Shown here in pieces: positions 1 through 7,432 of a DNA stretch of 64,000 bases. The stretch's first letter is position 1, and each line of letters opens with the position of its first letter. The notes beneath the pieces were generated by a model. It saw nothing but the letters and a program-made list of their open reading frames with translations, did not search any database and had not been told where the DNA came from. Source of the stretch: Roseivirga sp. BDSF3-8 (GTDB lineage Bacteria > Bacteroidota > Bacteroidia > Cytophagales > Cyclobacteriaceae); the NCBI RefSeq assembly GCF_041449215.1, contig NZ_JBGNFV010000001.1:5597001-5661000 (forward strand). Direction: 5' to 3'. A program made the translations under genes and the position numbers.

Positions 1-1
1 G

Positions 2-340
2 CCTGCCGGTGTGGGTACAGAAATAGCAGAAGGAAAAGAGATAAGAGAATTTCACGGTAAGAAATACCTGATGGAGGAGTGGCTGCAGGCTGACTTCGCC
101 CTGGTAAAGGCCTGGAAGGGTGATACGGCAGGGAACCTTATATTTAAGGGTACGGCACGTAATTTTAATCCCCTGATGGCCGCAGCAGGAAAAATCACCA
201 TCGCAGAGGTGGAAGAGCTTGTGCCTGCCGGCGAACTCAATCCAAATGAGATACACACACCTGGTATCTATGTACAGCGAATATTCCAGGGCTCAGGTTA
301 CGAAAAACGTATCGAGCAACGAACTGTCCGCGAGGCATAA
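2..340 (+). CDS. scoA: 3-oxoacid CoA-transferase subunit A (5'-truncated by window edge)
   Basis: This is the C-terminal 112 residues of the alpha subunit of succinyl-CoA:3-ketoacid CoA-transferase, which moves CoA from succinyl-CoA to acetoacetate in ketone-body and short-chain acid use. The open frame runs in from the window edge with no start. The visible segments GTEIAEGKE, YLMEEWLQADFALVKAWKGD and EVEELVPAGELNPNEIHTPG are typical of the end of this family. The beta subunit follows after 29 bp, the usual two-gene order, so the assignment is firm although most of the protein is outside the window. Confidence 0.93.
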   Translation, partial: PAGVGTEIAEGKEIREFHGKKYLMEEWLQADFALVKAWKGDTAGNLIFKGTARNFNPLMAAAGKITIAEVEELVPAGELNPNEIHTPGIYVQRIFQGSGYEKRIEQRTVREA

Positions 341-369
341 TTTTTTTCATCATCTCAAACTAGAAATCA

Positions 370-1029
370 ATGGCTTTAGATAAAATCGGAATTGCCAAAA
401 GAATTGCCCGCGAGATCAGCAATGGCATGTATATCAACCTGGGCATAGGCATTCCTACCTTAGTGGCAAACTACATCCCTGATGATATAGAGGTCGTGCT
501 ACAATCTGAAAACGGGTTACTGGGCATAGGTCCCTTCCCTACTGAGGAAGAAGTTGATGCTGACCTTATCAATGCCGGAAAGCAGACTGTGACTATGCGT
601 CCTGGTTCGGTCTTGTTTGACAGTTCAGAAAGCTTTGCCATGATCCGGGGTGGTCATGTGCACCTTACTATTTTAGGTGCGATGGAGGTATCTGAAAATG
701 GAGATATTGCAAACTGGAAAATACCTGGAAAGATGGTGAAGGGTATGGGGGGCGCAATGGACCTGGTGGCAAGTGCCGAAAACATCATCGTTGCAATGCA
801 GCACCGGAGCCGGAGTGGCCAGAGTAAGCTTCTGAAGGAGTGTACTCTGCCCATCACGGGCATTAAGTGCGTAAAGAAAATAGTGACAGACCTCGCGGTA
901 CTGGACGTACTTCCTGAAGGAGGCTTTACGCTGGTAGAAAGAGCACCCGGCGTATCAGTAGACGAAATAAAGGAAGCCACCGAAGGAAAACTAGTCGTGG
1001 AAGGTGACGTGCCGGAGATGATTATATAG
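370..1029 (+). CDS. scoB: 3-oxoacid CoA-transferase subunit B
   Basis: Beta subunit (219 residues, full family length) of succinyl-CoA:3-ketoacid CoA-transferase. The family forms a covalent glutamyl-CoA thioester; the catalytic Glu is in the conserved motif SENGLLGIGPFP, here Glu47. Further family segments are LGIGIPTLVANYIP near the start and PGKMVKGMGGAMDLV in the middle. It follows scoA by 29 bp and is surely co-transcribed. The ATG at 370 fits the usual N-terminus (MALDKIGIAKRIA), so the start is secure. Confidence 0.95.
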   Translation: MALDKIGIAKRIAREISNGMYINLGIGIPTLVANYIPDDIEVVLQSENGLLGIGPFPTEEEVDADLINAGKQTVTMRPGSVLFDSSESFAMIRGGHVHLTILGAMEVSENGDIANWKIPGKMVKGMGGAMDLVASAENIIVAMQHRSRSGQSKLLKECTLPITGIKCVKKIVTDLAVLDVLPEGGFTLVERAPGVSVDEIKEATEGKLVVEGDVPEMII

Positions 1030-1040
1030 GAAATAATAAG

Positions 1041-1069
1041 GTGAACCTTTTTAAAATAAAGAGGTTCAC
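1041..1069 (+). terminator. Possible weak terminator/hairpin after scoB
   Basis: GTGAACC at 1041-1047 pairs with GGTTCAC at 1063-1069, 12 bp after the scoB stop. The loop is T- and A-rich but no clear T-tract follows, so it could be a weak terminator or an mRNA-stabilising hairpin. Confidence 0.3.
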
Positions 1070-1096
1070 TTGCTGTTAACTAATCACTATTTCCCT

Positions 1097-1459
1097 ATGA
1101 TGGACATCATAATCACAATATTGGTAAATGCGGTGGTCTTTCTACTGGCATCCAAAGTAATGAGTAGTGTATACCTCCGCAGTTTTGGCACAGCCATTTG
1201 GGTAGCCATATTGTTCGGTATCATTGGCTGGTTGCTGGGCTGGCTGTTTACCTTTTTAGTGAATGCATTGACGCTAGGCATTTTCTGGATAACAGGACTT
1301 AGTATCGTTATCAGAATTATCGTAAACGCGATTGTTATTGAAATTGTCGATAAACTCAGCAGTGGATTCGACACTAAAGGATTCAGCCCGAATATCATAC
1401 TGGCCATACTGATAGCAATTGCAGGTGCACTGACGGATTACCTCCTTTACAGCACGTAA
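1097..1459 (+). CDS. Small four-helix membrane protein, phage-holin-4-like family
   Basis: A 120-residue, strongly hydrophobic protein with about four membrane segments. The phrase FTFLVNALTLGIFWITGLSI is like the NxLTLG segment of the widespread 'phage holin family' (PF04020-type) membrane proteins, which are common chromosomal genes of unknown function and not usually part of a prophage. The frame is open from a TTG at 1070, but tandem ATGs at 1097 and 1100 start directly before the first hydrophobic helix and are more likely. It lies between scoB and an envelope protein and has no visible partner. Family assignment is by pattern only. Confidence 0.6.
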   Translation: MMDIIITILVNAVVFLLASKVMSSVYLRSFGTAIWVAILFGIIGWLLGWLFTFLVNALTLGIFWITGLSIVIRIIVNAIVIEIVDKLSSGFDTKGFSPNIILAILIAIAGALTDYLLYST

Positions 1460-1479
1460 GTTTTTTGGCCTCAGAAAAC

Positions 1480-1512
1480 AAGGGTCGTGCCATGGTGCGA
1501 CCTTTTATTTTT
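1480..1512 (+). terminator. Rho-independent terminator
   Basis: An 8-bp stem (about 1480-1487 with 1498-1505, core GGTCG/CGACC) is followed by a T-rich tract. It ends the transcript of the small membrane protein before the next gene at 1535. Confidence 0.6.
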
Positions 1513-1534
1513 TTATCCGACTTCTCAAAAAATC

Positions 1535-2089
1535 ATGAAAACAGCTCTTAGCCTTACTCTTTTTCTTTCCTTTTGCGCATCAGCCCTGGCACAGGGCCGG
1601 GCAGCACTTGTGGAGGAAGATGATGTGTGGAAATATGGTATTCATTTTTCAAACTGGCAACAGGATGGTGGTGGCGGACTAAGTATCTCAACACCCTTTT
1701 ACAAAGGTCTGGCCTTCCGCTTTAAGGGGCAGCTAATGATTCATGAGTACTTTAATCAAACCACCGGAGAAACCAATCTGGCTCAATATGCGGGAGGTTC
1801 TGCGGGTCTGGCATTTATAGTGGGGCGTATCGGCGAAACGGTAAGAATTTATGGAGAGGGTGGCCCTGTAGTTGTGATTCCATCAGAGGAACTGAGCAAT
1901 TCGAATTCCAAATTCGGCGGATATGCATTATTAGGTAGTGAGTGGATTGCTTCCAGGTCACGAACCTATTTGTCATTCTTTATAGAAACAGGCTATGTTG
2001 GCACGCTCGCGCGTGCAGATCTGGCTCCGCGTAGCCCCTACTTTGCTACAGGGTTTATGCTCAATGCAGGAATCCGCTTACATCCCTGA
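1535..2089 (+). CDS. Secreted/outer-membrane beta-barrel-like protein, unknown function
   Basis: A 184-residue protein. The ATG at 1535 gives a clean signal peptide (MKTALSLTLFLSFCASALAQ, cleavage after Ala-Gln), while the longer open frame from 1487 would bury it, so 1535 is chosen. The mature part alternates short aromatic/glycine-rich strands (GLAFRFKGQL, YAGGSAGLAFIVGR, YALLGSEW, YLSFFIETGYVG) and ends in NAGIRLHP, as small outer-membrane beta-barrels do. No specific family is recognised. Its stop overlaps the convergent phosphoesterase gene by 12 bp. Confidence 0.6.
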   Translation: MKTALSLTLFLSFCASALAQGRAALVEEDDVWKYGIHFSNWQQDGGGGLSISTPFYKGLAFRFKGQLMIHEYFNQTTGETNLAQYAGGSAGLAFIVGRIGETVRIYGEGGPVVVIPSEELSNSNSKFGGYALLGSEWIASRSRTYLSFFIETGYVGTLARADLAPRSPYFATGFMLNAGIRLHP

Positions 2090-2845
2090 AAGGGTTGACA
2101 GATCAAACAGTTCCCGTCTGCATATCCTTGTTTCCTGGGGGTAGCCTAGTGCATTATTAATATAGGTAACCCCATCGATTGTCGTTTCCCTGTTTACGTG
2201 ACTATGTCCGTAAATATGGACATCGGCTCCGAAAGCCCGCACCTGCTTATCCAGCTTATTGGTACCTAGTACCGGATAAACTATACGATGGTGATCAGGA
2301 ATGTACGTAGGCATAACATCAATCCGGGGCAGGTAGTGGCTGTAGGTTACAACTCTGGAGGCTTCCGGCGTTCTGACCTGAGACTTATTTCGATCTAAAA
2401 AGTGCTTGGTGACGGCCTCCATGTCCATGCTGTCGGGCCATCTGCACCAGACGAAGTCCTGCCACGCATCTCTGAGCTTAGGGGTAAGTTCACCAAAACT
2501 GAAATCATACCAGGCATAGAGAGGTACTATATACGTATCCCCTATAACGCGTGGCCGGGTTTCCACCCCTGCATCTATAGCCATTGAGATCAGTTCTTTT
2601 TCCTTATCCAGACTGTCTCCCGCATAGTTCACTGTCCAGAGGTCATGATTTCCTGGTATAAAAAACACCTTTTTGAACTTAGCGGTAAGAATTCTAAACG
2701 TATCCTTTACCACTTTCAGGTCATGACCTATATCTCCAGCCATTATCAGAACATCTTCCGTATAGTCCTGATGACTCAGGTTGGCAATCCATTTATAATT
2801 TTCAGGGAAATCAGAATGAATATCAGACAGGGCAAATAGACGCAT
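2078..2845 (-). CDS. Calcineurin-like metallophosphoesterase
   Basis: A 255-residue phosphoesterase of the binuclear-metal calcineurin fold. Metal-binding motifs appear in order: ALSDIHSD near the N-terminus, MAGDIGHD, FIPGNHDLW, SHYLPR and the closing IYGHSHVNRE. The substrate cannot be told from sequence; small family members act on phosphodiesters, nucleotides or lipid precursors. The frame is open to 2881, but the ATG at 2845 begins exactly at MRLFALSDIHSD and is preferred. It is convergent with, and overlaps by 12 bp, the barrel-protein gene. No signal peptide, so it is probably cytoplasmic. Confidence 0.85.
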   Translation of the reverse strand: MRLFALSDIHSDFPENYKWIANLSHQDYTEDVLIMAGDIGHDLKVVKDTFRILTAKFKKVFFIPGNHDLWTVNYAGDSLDKEKELISMAIDAGVETRPRVIGDTYIVPLYAWYDFSFGELTPKLRDAWQDFVWCRWPDSMDMEAVTKHFLDRNKSQVRTPEASRVVTYSHYLPRIDVMPTYIPDHHRIVYPVLGTNKLDKQVRAFGADVHIYGHSHVNRETTIDGVTYINNALGYPQETRICRRELFDLSTLSGM

Positions 2846-2884
2846 GGCGCAAAAATGAGAAAATCTATGGTAACGCCACACTTA

Positions 2885-2924
2885 TAAAAAAAATATCCTC
2901 CAAAAGCTAATGCTAAAGGAGGAT
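2885..2924 (-). terminator. Rho-independent terminator of the YtxH-type gene
   Basis: ATCCTCC (2895-2901) pairs with GGAGGAT (2918-2924); read on the minus strand the stem is followed by a run of T (A-run at 2886-2893 on the plus strand). Confidence 0.75.
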
Positions 2925-2974
2925 TTCCCATCTACAAGGATATTAGTTAAGTCAGGAATTAGCAGATGGTAATT

Positions 2975-3328
2975 TTAATGCTTTGTGGCTTTTTTGAGCC
3001 TTTTCAGGGCATTATCCGCTGAATCATGAAGCTTATACACTTCTTTATTCGTTTTATCGGCTATCTGACTGCCGCTTTTACGCAAGGCACTTGAAATTTC
3101 GGCACGAGTTTCTTCACCAGACTTGGCGGCCAATAGAACTGCTCCGGCAAACCCAACGACAAATCCTCCCAGTGTTAATGTAACAATCTCCAGAGTATTA
3201 TCTTTCTTAGGTTCCGGCACGATCTCCTGGCCCCCCCAAAGGGCACCAACCCTGTTTTTGAAGTACCTTCCAAAATTATCTAATATATCGTGCACTTGCT
3301 CTTTGCGCTTATCTGTGGTATTTCTCAT
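2975..3328 (-). CDS. YtxH domain-containing protein
   Basis: A 117-residue protein of the YtxH/gas-vesicle-like kind: a polar N-terminal part, one glycine-rich membrane segment (TLGGFVVGFAGAVLLAA), then the typical phrase KSGEETRAEISSALRKSG and an amphipathic, Lys-rich helix to the end. These small proteins are often stress-induced and membrane-associated; their biochemical role is unknown. The ATG at 3328 is preferred over the TTG two codons earlier. It has its own terminator and stands alone between two other minus-strand genes. Confidence 0.75.
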   Translation of the reverse strand: MRNTTDKRKEQVHDILDNFGRYFKNRVGALWGGQEIVPEPKKDNTLEIVTLTLGGFVVGFAGAVLLAAKSGEETRAEISSALRKSGSQIADKTNKEVYKLHDSADNALKRLKKATKH

Positions 3329-3415
3329 ATGCAACCTTAATGTTTAAAAAAGTTAGTTCCTTGTATTTAGGAACCCACATATGGAAAAAAGGTTTTGAGG
3401 GATTAGGATTTAGGG

Positions 3416-3453
3416 CAAAAAAAGAGGCCTCGGCATTTCTGCGCGAGACCTTT
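3416..3453 (-). terminator. Terminator of the OmpA-family gene
   Basis: An imperfect hairpin, AGGCCTCG with CGAGACCT, is followed on the minus strand by seven T (A-run 3417-3423). It lies about 105 bp beyond the stop of the OmpA-family gene. Confidence 0.55.
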
Positions 3454-3558
3454 CAACCAGCTATATGATTCAAATATACACCTTGATTTTTAAATATCAC
3501 CACCTATTAGACTAACAAGCAAAAATTAACGATGAATACATATATTGACAAGACAAGG

Positions 3559-5112
3559 TTATTTGCTGAGTATCGTAAACTCTACGCGGCGATTAATCTG
3601 ACGGCCTTCATCAGTTTCGTTAGTCGCTTCCGGCTTAGACTCTCCGTGTCCCACTGCGGTAATTCTGTCTGCTTCAAAGGTCTTTTGCACCAGGTAATCA
3701 CGCACAGCATCTGCCCTACCCTGTGATAAGGTTTCATTATATCCGTCAGATCCTTTATTATCTGTATGTCCGGCGATTTCAATCTTAAGCGTGGGGTTCT
3801 CCATTAATAAGCTGACTACTCTGTCAAGCTCAGGATAGGATTCAGGACGTAAAACTGTTTTATCGAAATCGAAGTATATTCTGTCAAGCCTTACCGTCAC
3901 GCCGACTTCCAGCGGGGTAAGGTACAGGTTTTTCATAACGGTTAGCCCATACTCGCCCGGCTCCTCTACCGCTACACTATCGAAAAGCTCAATAAAACCT
4001 TCTTCTTTAATATGGAAGTAATAGATGCCTTTAGATGGTAGTGGTGTTTCATAGAAACCATCCAGTTCATCAGACTGGACAGTTGTATAAGGTATGCTCA
4101 CACTATCTATGCGAACATCTGCCGCAACCGCATCATCAGTTTTGGCATTAAGTACCATGCCGCTGAGGGTAATGACAGGTTCCGGCTCAGGCTCTTTGAC
4201 AATAGGAACCAGGCCGAGAATATCGAGTCCCCCACCATCAGCCGACATGTATGCCCTGGTGGTAAAAGCTGTTTCGCCTGCAGCATCAATCGTATAGTAG
4301 GCGTCGAACCCTCCCGTATTTACAGGTTCGCCAATATTTTCAGGCTCTGACCAGTTTTTCCAGGTATCATCCAGTCTTACAGTTTTATAAATATCGCTAT
4401 TACCATATCCGCCGGGGCGGTTACTCGCAAAGTACATGGTTTTATTATCAGGAGCTAGAAAAGGCCCGAACTCATCCATGTGGGTGTTGATAGGGTCACC
4501 GAGCTTCTCAGGCTCGCTCCATGAACCATCATCCTGCTTGTAGCTGGCATATATGTCACTGTATTTGCTCTTAGCTCTTTCACTAAAGTACATAAGAAGT
4601 ACCTCGTTATCATAAGACAGAAAACCCCCGGAAAACATGCCGTTATCCATATCTTCGTACTTAGGTATATCCAATTCAACAGGGTCACTCCAGCCTCCAT
4701 CATCTTTACGTGAGGTAAGGCTAAAGCCCTTGCTGTTTTTCTTTTCACCTCCGCGGATGAGCAGGGTATTCCCGTTTAAGGAAATACTCATTACCTGATT
4801 GAACCGGTTTCTATTTAGGGGCTCCTCCATACGGACGGCTTTGCTCCAATTTCCTGTAGAATCTTTACGACAGTACCAGATGTCCTGGCTATTGTCCACT
4901 CCGTACTTATTATCTGGATGATTGGCAATAAAAAAATATAGCGTGGACCCATCCGGAGCAACAAGGGGAGCTGAGTCATTAAAGCGGCTGTTTACATTGA
5001 GGCCTAACTTGACAAGCTCATGAGTTGGTTCTTCATATCCCTCCTCAATTTCCTGGGCCCACCCTGTATTTATGTATAGAAATATAAATAATAAAAATAT
5101 AACTTTTCTCAT
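3559..5112 (-). CDS. OmpA-family outer-membrane protein with PD40 propeller
   Basis: A 517-residue exported protein. Residues 1-19 are a signal peptide ending GWA-Q. Residues about 35-310 contain WD40-like PD40 repeats (SAPLVAPDGSTLYFF, GPFLAPDNKTMYFASNRPG, SDIYKTVRLDD), followed by a carboxypeptidase-regulatory-like beta domain (TLSGMVLNAKTDDAVAADVR). Residues 405-517 are an OmpA C-terminal domain with IYFDFDKTVLRPES, IAGHTDNKGSD and the QINRRVEF closing motif that binds peptidoglycan. In Bacteroidota this architecture anchors outer-membrane or type IX secretion/gliding complexes to the wall; here no partner gene is adjacent. It has its own terminator and a candidate promoter box at 5171-5178. 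Confidence 0.88.
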   Translation of the reverse strand: MRKVIFLLFIFLYINTGWAQEIEEGYEEPTHELVKLGLNVNSRFNDSAPLVAPDGSTLYFFIANHPDNKYGVDNSQDIWYCRKDSTGNWSKAVRMEEPLNRNRFNQVMSISLNGNTLLIRGGEKKNSKGFSLTSRKDDGGWSDPVELDIPKYEDMDNGMFSGGFLSYDNEVLLMYFSERAKSKYSDIYASYKQDDGSWSEPEKLGDPINTHMDEFGPFLAPDNKTMYFASNRPGGYGNSDIYKTVRLDDTWKNWSEPENIGEPVNTGGFDAYYTIDAAGETAFTTRAYMSADGGGLDILGLVPIVKEPEPEPVITLSGMVLNAKTDDAVAADVRIDSVSIPYTTVQSDELDGFYETPLPSKGIYYFHIKEEGFIELFDSVAVEEPGEYGLTVMKNLYLTPLEVGVTVRLDRIYFDFDKTVLRPESYPELDRVVSLLMENPTLKIEIAGHTDNKGSDGYNETLSQGRADAVRDYLVQKTFEADRITAVGHGESKPEATNETDEGRQINRRVEFTILSK

Positions 5113-5170
5113 TACACCGGTTATTTTACCTCAATTGTAAATCTAAAGGAATAGGGTATACCGGACAGTG

Positions 5171-5178
5171 CAAAAATA
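5171..5178 (-). promoter_or_regulatory. Candidate Bacteroidota -7 box for OmpA-family gene
   Basis: Minus-strand TATTTTTG matches the TAnnTTTG consensus of the Bacteroidota primary sigma factor and would give a leader of about 50 nt. No good -33 TTG at the expected distance, so tentative. Confidence 0.3.
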
Positions 5179-5378
5179 CTCATCAAAGTACAAGCAGATG
5201 ATATTCAGACAATGAGAGAGAGCACCTTATAATGATGGCGGACTGGTGTAGTATCTGAGGTTATTTTCGAAATTTAGAACAAAAACAACCCTCCCTTAGA
5301 CATGAAATGAATTACAAATATGAATTTAATAAGAACTCATTCGCTCTTATCCATAATGACAGCATGTGAATTAATTTT

Positions 5379-5386
5379 TAATTTTG
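5379..5386 (+). promoter_or_regulatory. Candidate -7 box for the MNIO peptide operon
   Basis: TAATTTTG matches TAnnTTTG about 95 bp upstream of the first peptide ATG. The -33 element is not evident. Confidence 0.35.
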
Positions 5387-5479
5387 ACGCATTTTTTCGT
5401 ACATTAAAGTACCCGTTATTACAGGAAAGCAGTAGTACGGACATCATTACCAATTAATAACTAAACATTTATTATCCCT

Positions 5480-5635
5480 ATGAAATCAAACACCTCTAAA
5501 CTTCAGGCAATCGAGTCAGAAGAAATCGACCTTAAAGGTATAAAAGCCGGGCTTGAGGCAATCTACCCTGATCCTTTTGATGACCCCTGCTGCACAGTTT
5601 GTGGGCTGCTGGGTACGCCCGAAAAGATCAGCTAA
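5480..5635 (+). CDS. Putative RiPP precursor peptide 1 (Cys-rich, MNIO substrate)
   Basis: A 51-residue open frame, easy to overlook because of its size. It starts MKSNTSKLQAIESEEIDLKG, a charged leader-like half, and ends with the acidic-to-Cys segment DPFDDPCCTVCGLLGTPEKI plus Ser, with Cys37, Cys38 and Cys41. Its TAA stop shares an A with the ATG of the DUF692 oxidase (TAATG at 5633-5637), so the two are translationally coupled. Small Cys-bearing peptides directly before an MNIO gene are the usual substrates of this enzyme family, so a precursor role is strongly suggested by context. The core modification (for example on the CC-TV-C cysteines) cannot be predicted. Not recognised as any named peptide. 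Confidence 0.75.
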   Translation: MKSNTSKLQAIESEEIDLKGIKAGLEAIYPDPFDDPCCTVCGLLGTPEKIS

Positions 5636-6528
5636 TGATCACAGGCACCGAAAAGATACGTCCGACCCCGGAAACCGGGGCCGGACGTTCTGTTTCTCTG
5701 GCAGTTACCTATGATCAGTATGACCCGCCCATACTGGAAACTATACTGAGGCACGCAGATGTAGTTGAAATTGCTCCTGACTCGATATCACGCCGAATTA
5801 ACGGCAGGGCTCAGATAGACCCCCGATTTATAAAACAACTTCAAAACCTTCCATCAGGTAAGCAAATAGTCGTTCATGGCGTTGGACTCAGTATAGGCTC
5901 TGTTTCAGGCATGAATGAGGATTACCTGGAACTACTGGATATTTTATACGGTGAATTACCTCTCGCATGGCATAGCGAACACCTGGCATTTACGACAGTA
6001 AACGGTGAAAACCTGATGACGATGGTCGCTATGCCCAGGACGGATGAAAGCCTTGATATCCTTTCAGAGCATGTACACCAGTTGAAAGAAAGGTATGCTA
6101 TCCCGTTTTTACTTGAAAATGTAGCCCATGTGCTGCCGGCATTCGAACCACACTACACGGAAGCTGCATTTTTGAATAAGTTATGTGATCAAAGCGGCTG
6201 CGGATTGGTATTAGATACGTTTAACCTGGAATGTGACATTGATAATTATGAGCTGAACGCGGAGTCCTTTCTCCATGAACTCAAAATGGAAAACGTAAAG
6301 GAGATTCATATCGCTAACGGACCTGTGAAGGAAGGTTTTAAGTTGGATGTGCACCAGTTTCCTACTAGTGAGAGAACCAGAAACTTCACCACTGAGGTAT
6401 TGAAGACACCTGGCTGTAACCCTGAAGCTATCACTTTTGAAATCCTGCCTGAACTACTCCCTGCCCTTGGCCAGGAAGGGCTGGATAAAGAGCTGAAGCT
6501 GTTGAACAGAACCTTTGTAAAAAAATGA
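5635..6528 (+). CDS. DUF692 multinuclear non-heme iron oxidase (MNIO), RiPP maturase
   Basis: A 297-residue TIM-barrel protein of the DUF692/MNIO family, the family of MbnB (methanobactin), TglH (3-thiaglutamate), ChrH and bufferin BufB, which oxidatively rearrange cysteine or other residues of precursor peptides with two or three iron atoms. Expected metal-site motifs are present in order: HGVGLSIGS (His81), HSEH (Glu115, His116), LLEN (Glu161, Asn162), LDTFN (Asp194), EIHIANG (His225), DVH (Asp238, His240) and a late Glu269. The frame is open from a TTG at 5599, but the ATG at 5635, coupled to the preceding peptide stop, is preferred. The next gene overlaps by 4 bp (ATGA). Substrates are probably the peptides at 5480 and/or 7097. 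Confidence 0.88.
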   Translation: MITGTEKIRPTPETGAGRSVSLAVTYDQYDPPILETILRHADVVEIAPDSISRRINGRAQIDPRFIKQLQNLPSGKQIVVHGVGLSIGSVSGMNEDYLELLDILYGELPLAWHSEHLAFTTVNGENLMTMVAMPRTDESLDILSEHVHQLKERYAIPFLLENVAHVLPAFEPHYTEAAFLNKLCDQSGCGLVLDTFNLECDIDNYELNAESFLHELKMENVKEIHIANGPVKEGFKLDVHQFPTSERTRNFTTEVLKTPGCNPEAITFEILPELLPALGQEGLDKELKLLNRTFVKK

Positions 6529-7085
6529 AGCTAGAGGAATTTCAGCAAAACGTACTGAATGCTCTCAAGGAAAGATCAGGCCCTAGCGATGAGCATCCTT
6601 ATTTTACAGACCTCCGGGGTAGTTATGTCTATAAACTGACTCACGAAACAGTGGTTTATTGGCGTACTTCTCAAATATCACGCCTTTGCGTCCTAACCAC
6701 GCGCTATCTGAATTCAGTTAACCGACTGGGTGAAGTAATTATGGAGCTTTATAAGAAATATGCACTGTCTAACTTTGCTGATGAGGTGAGCTTTTCCTTT
6801 TTGGATAAAATGGCTGAAAGTGAGGACCACATTCTGGCCTCAGTAGCTGCCTTTGAGCGGGCAAACCTGGCCAGGCGTTTTGGTAGAGAGGTGCCAATGG
6901 TAACCAAGTGGAAATGTGAACCCACGGCTATACTACATGCCCTGATGAAAAACAACTACTCTATAGAGGCTCAGAAGCCCGGCAGCTTTATTACGCATGT
7001 GCTGCCAGAAGTTTCCCAAGGATTTGAAATACACAGCAGTGAAGAGTGGAGCAAAAAACAAGATGAAACTTATTATCAATATTAA
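6525..7085 (+). CDS. MNIO partner protein (DUF2063/TglI-MbnC-like)
   Basis: A 186-residue protein whose ATG overlaps the MNIO stop. MNIO enzymes need a small partner that binds the precursor leader and docks on the oxidase (MbnC, TglI, ChrI, or DUF2063/BufC proteins). Family-like features here are the N-terminal LEEFQQNVLNAL helix and a helical middle ending SVAAFERANLARRFG, which resembles the end of the DUF2063 helical domain; the C-terminal third (TKWKCEPTAILHALMKNN onward) may form the peptide-binding part. Similarity is weak by eye, so the role is inferred mainly from position. It is followed after 11 bp by another peptide gene. Confidence 0.65.
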   Translation: MKLEEFQQNVLNALKERSGPSDEHPYFTDLRGSYVYKLTHETVVYWRTSQISRLCVLTTRYLNSVNRLGEVIMELYKKYALSNFADEVSFSFLDKMAESEDHILASVAAFERANLARRFGREVPMVTKWKCEPTAILHALMKNNYSIEAQKPGSFITHVLPEVSQGFEIHSSEEWSKKQDETYYQY

Positions 7086-7096
7086 ATACCGCTTTT

Positions 7097-7282
7097 ATGA
7101 AAAAAAATAAAATTGAATTAAAGAGATTTAGTATTAATAGCTTCGTTACCACCTTTAAGGACCGCGAAGGAAATGCGGTACGTGGAGGAGGATGTACACT
7201 TGGCTGCCAGACTTCGGATACCATAGAAACAGCTTGTTCAAGTGGAGCAACTCAGTTGAAGGAAGAAGCTGTATTATGTTAA
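7097..7282 (+). CDS. Putative RiPP precursor peptide 2 (pinensin/class I lanthipeptide-like leader)
   Basis: A 61-residue peptide 11 bp downstream of the MNIO partner and ahead of a strong terminator, so it is the last gene of the same operon. The leader KIELKRFSINSFVTTF carries the L-x-x-(hydrophobic)-x-SFVT pattern seen in Bacteroidota pinensin-type class I lanthipeptide leaders, and ends in Gly30-Gly31-Gly32. The core has Cys33, Cys37, Cys47 and a C-terminal Cys61, with eight Ser/Thr (for example QTSDT, SSGAT), ideal for thioether rings. No LanB or LanC enzyme is in the window. It could be a lanthipeptide modified elsewhere, an MNIO substrate, or both; the terminal Cys recalls TglA-type substrates. 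Confidence 0.75.
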   Translation: MKKNKIELKRFSINSFVTTFKDREGNAVRGGGCTLGCQTSDTIETACSSGATQLKEEAVLC

Positions 7283-7294
7283 ATCACCACGAAC

Positions 7295-7342
7295 TTAAAA
7301 TTAAAGGCTGCCGGCAAGATTGCCGGCAGCCTTTAATTTTAA
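7295..7342 (+). terminator. Strong terminator of the MNIO peptide operon
   Basis: A perfect 22-bp stem (7295-7316 with 7321-7342) with a 4-nt loop and A/T-rich flanks, 12 bp beyond the stop of precursor 2. The AT tails on both sides could let it act in both directions, so it may also stop minus-strand transcripts from the crtY side. Confidence 0.9.
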
Positions 7343-7432
7343 TGTGGACCGTATAAGGAACAGTTGTCTGTACTAACATACAACTATCACTGAAAGCGGA
7401 CATGAAAGTCCGGAAGCCCAGTCTGATCTAAC

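Larger units (their letters stand above)
5113..5479. other. 367-bp intergenic region between divergent genes
   Basis: AT-rich gap between the OmpA-family gene (minus) and the MNIO peptide operon (plus). It holds one candidate promoter box for each direction (5171-5178 minus, 5379-5386 plus). No open frame longer than about 20 codons with a credible start was found. Confidence 0.6.

Noticed and set aside
1097-1459. Holin-like protein as part of a phage lysis cassette
   Set aside because: No endolysin or phage genes nearby; this membrane-protein family is mostly chromosomal and unrelated to lysis.
5599-5634. Upstream TTG start for the MNIO gene
   Set aside because: It would lie inside the peptide frame and give a poor N-terminus; the coupled ATG at 5635 is better supported.
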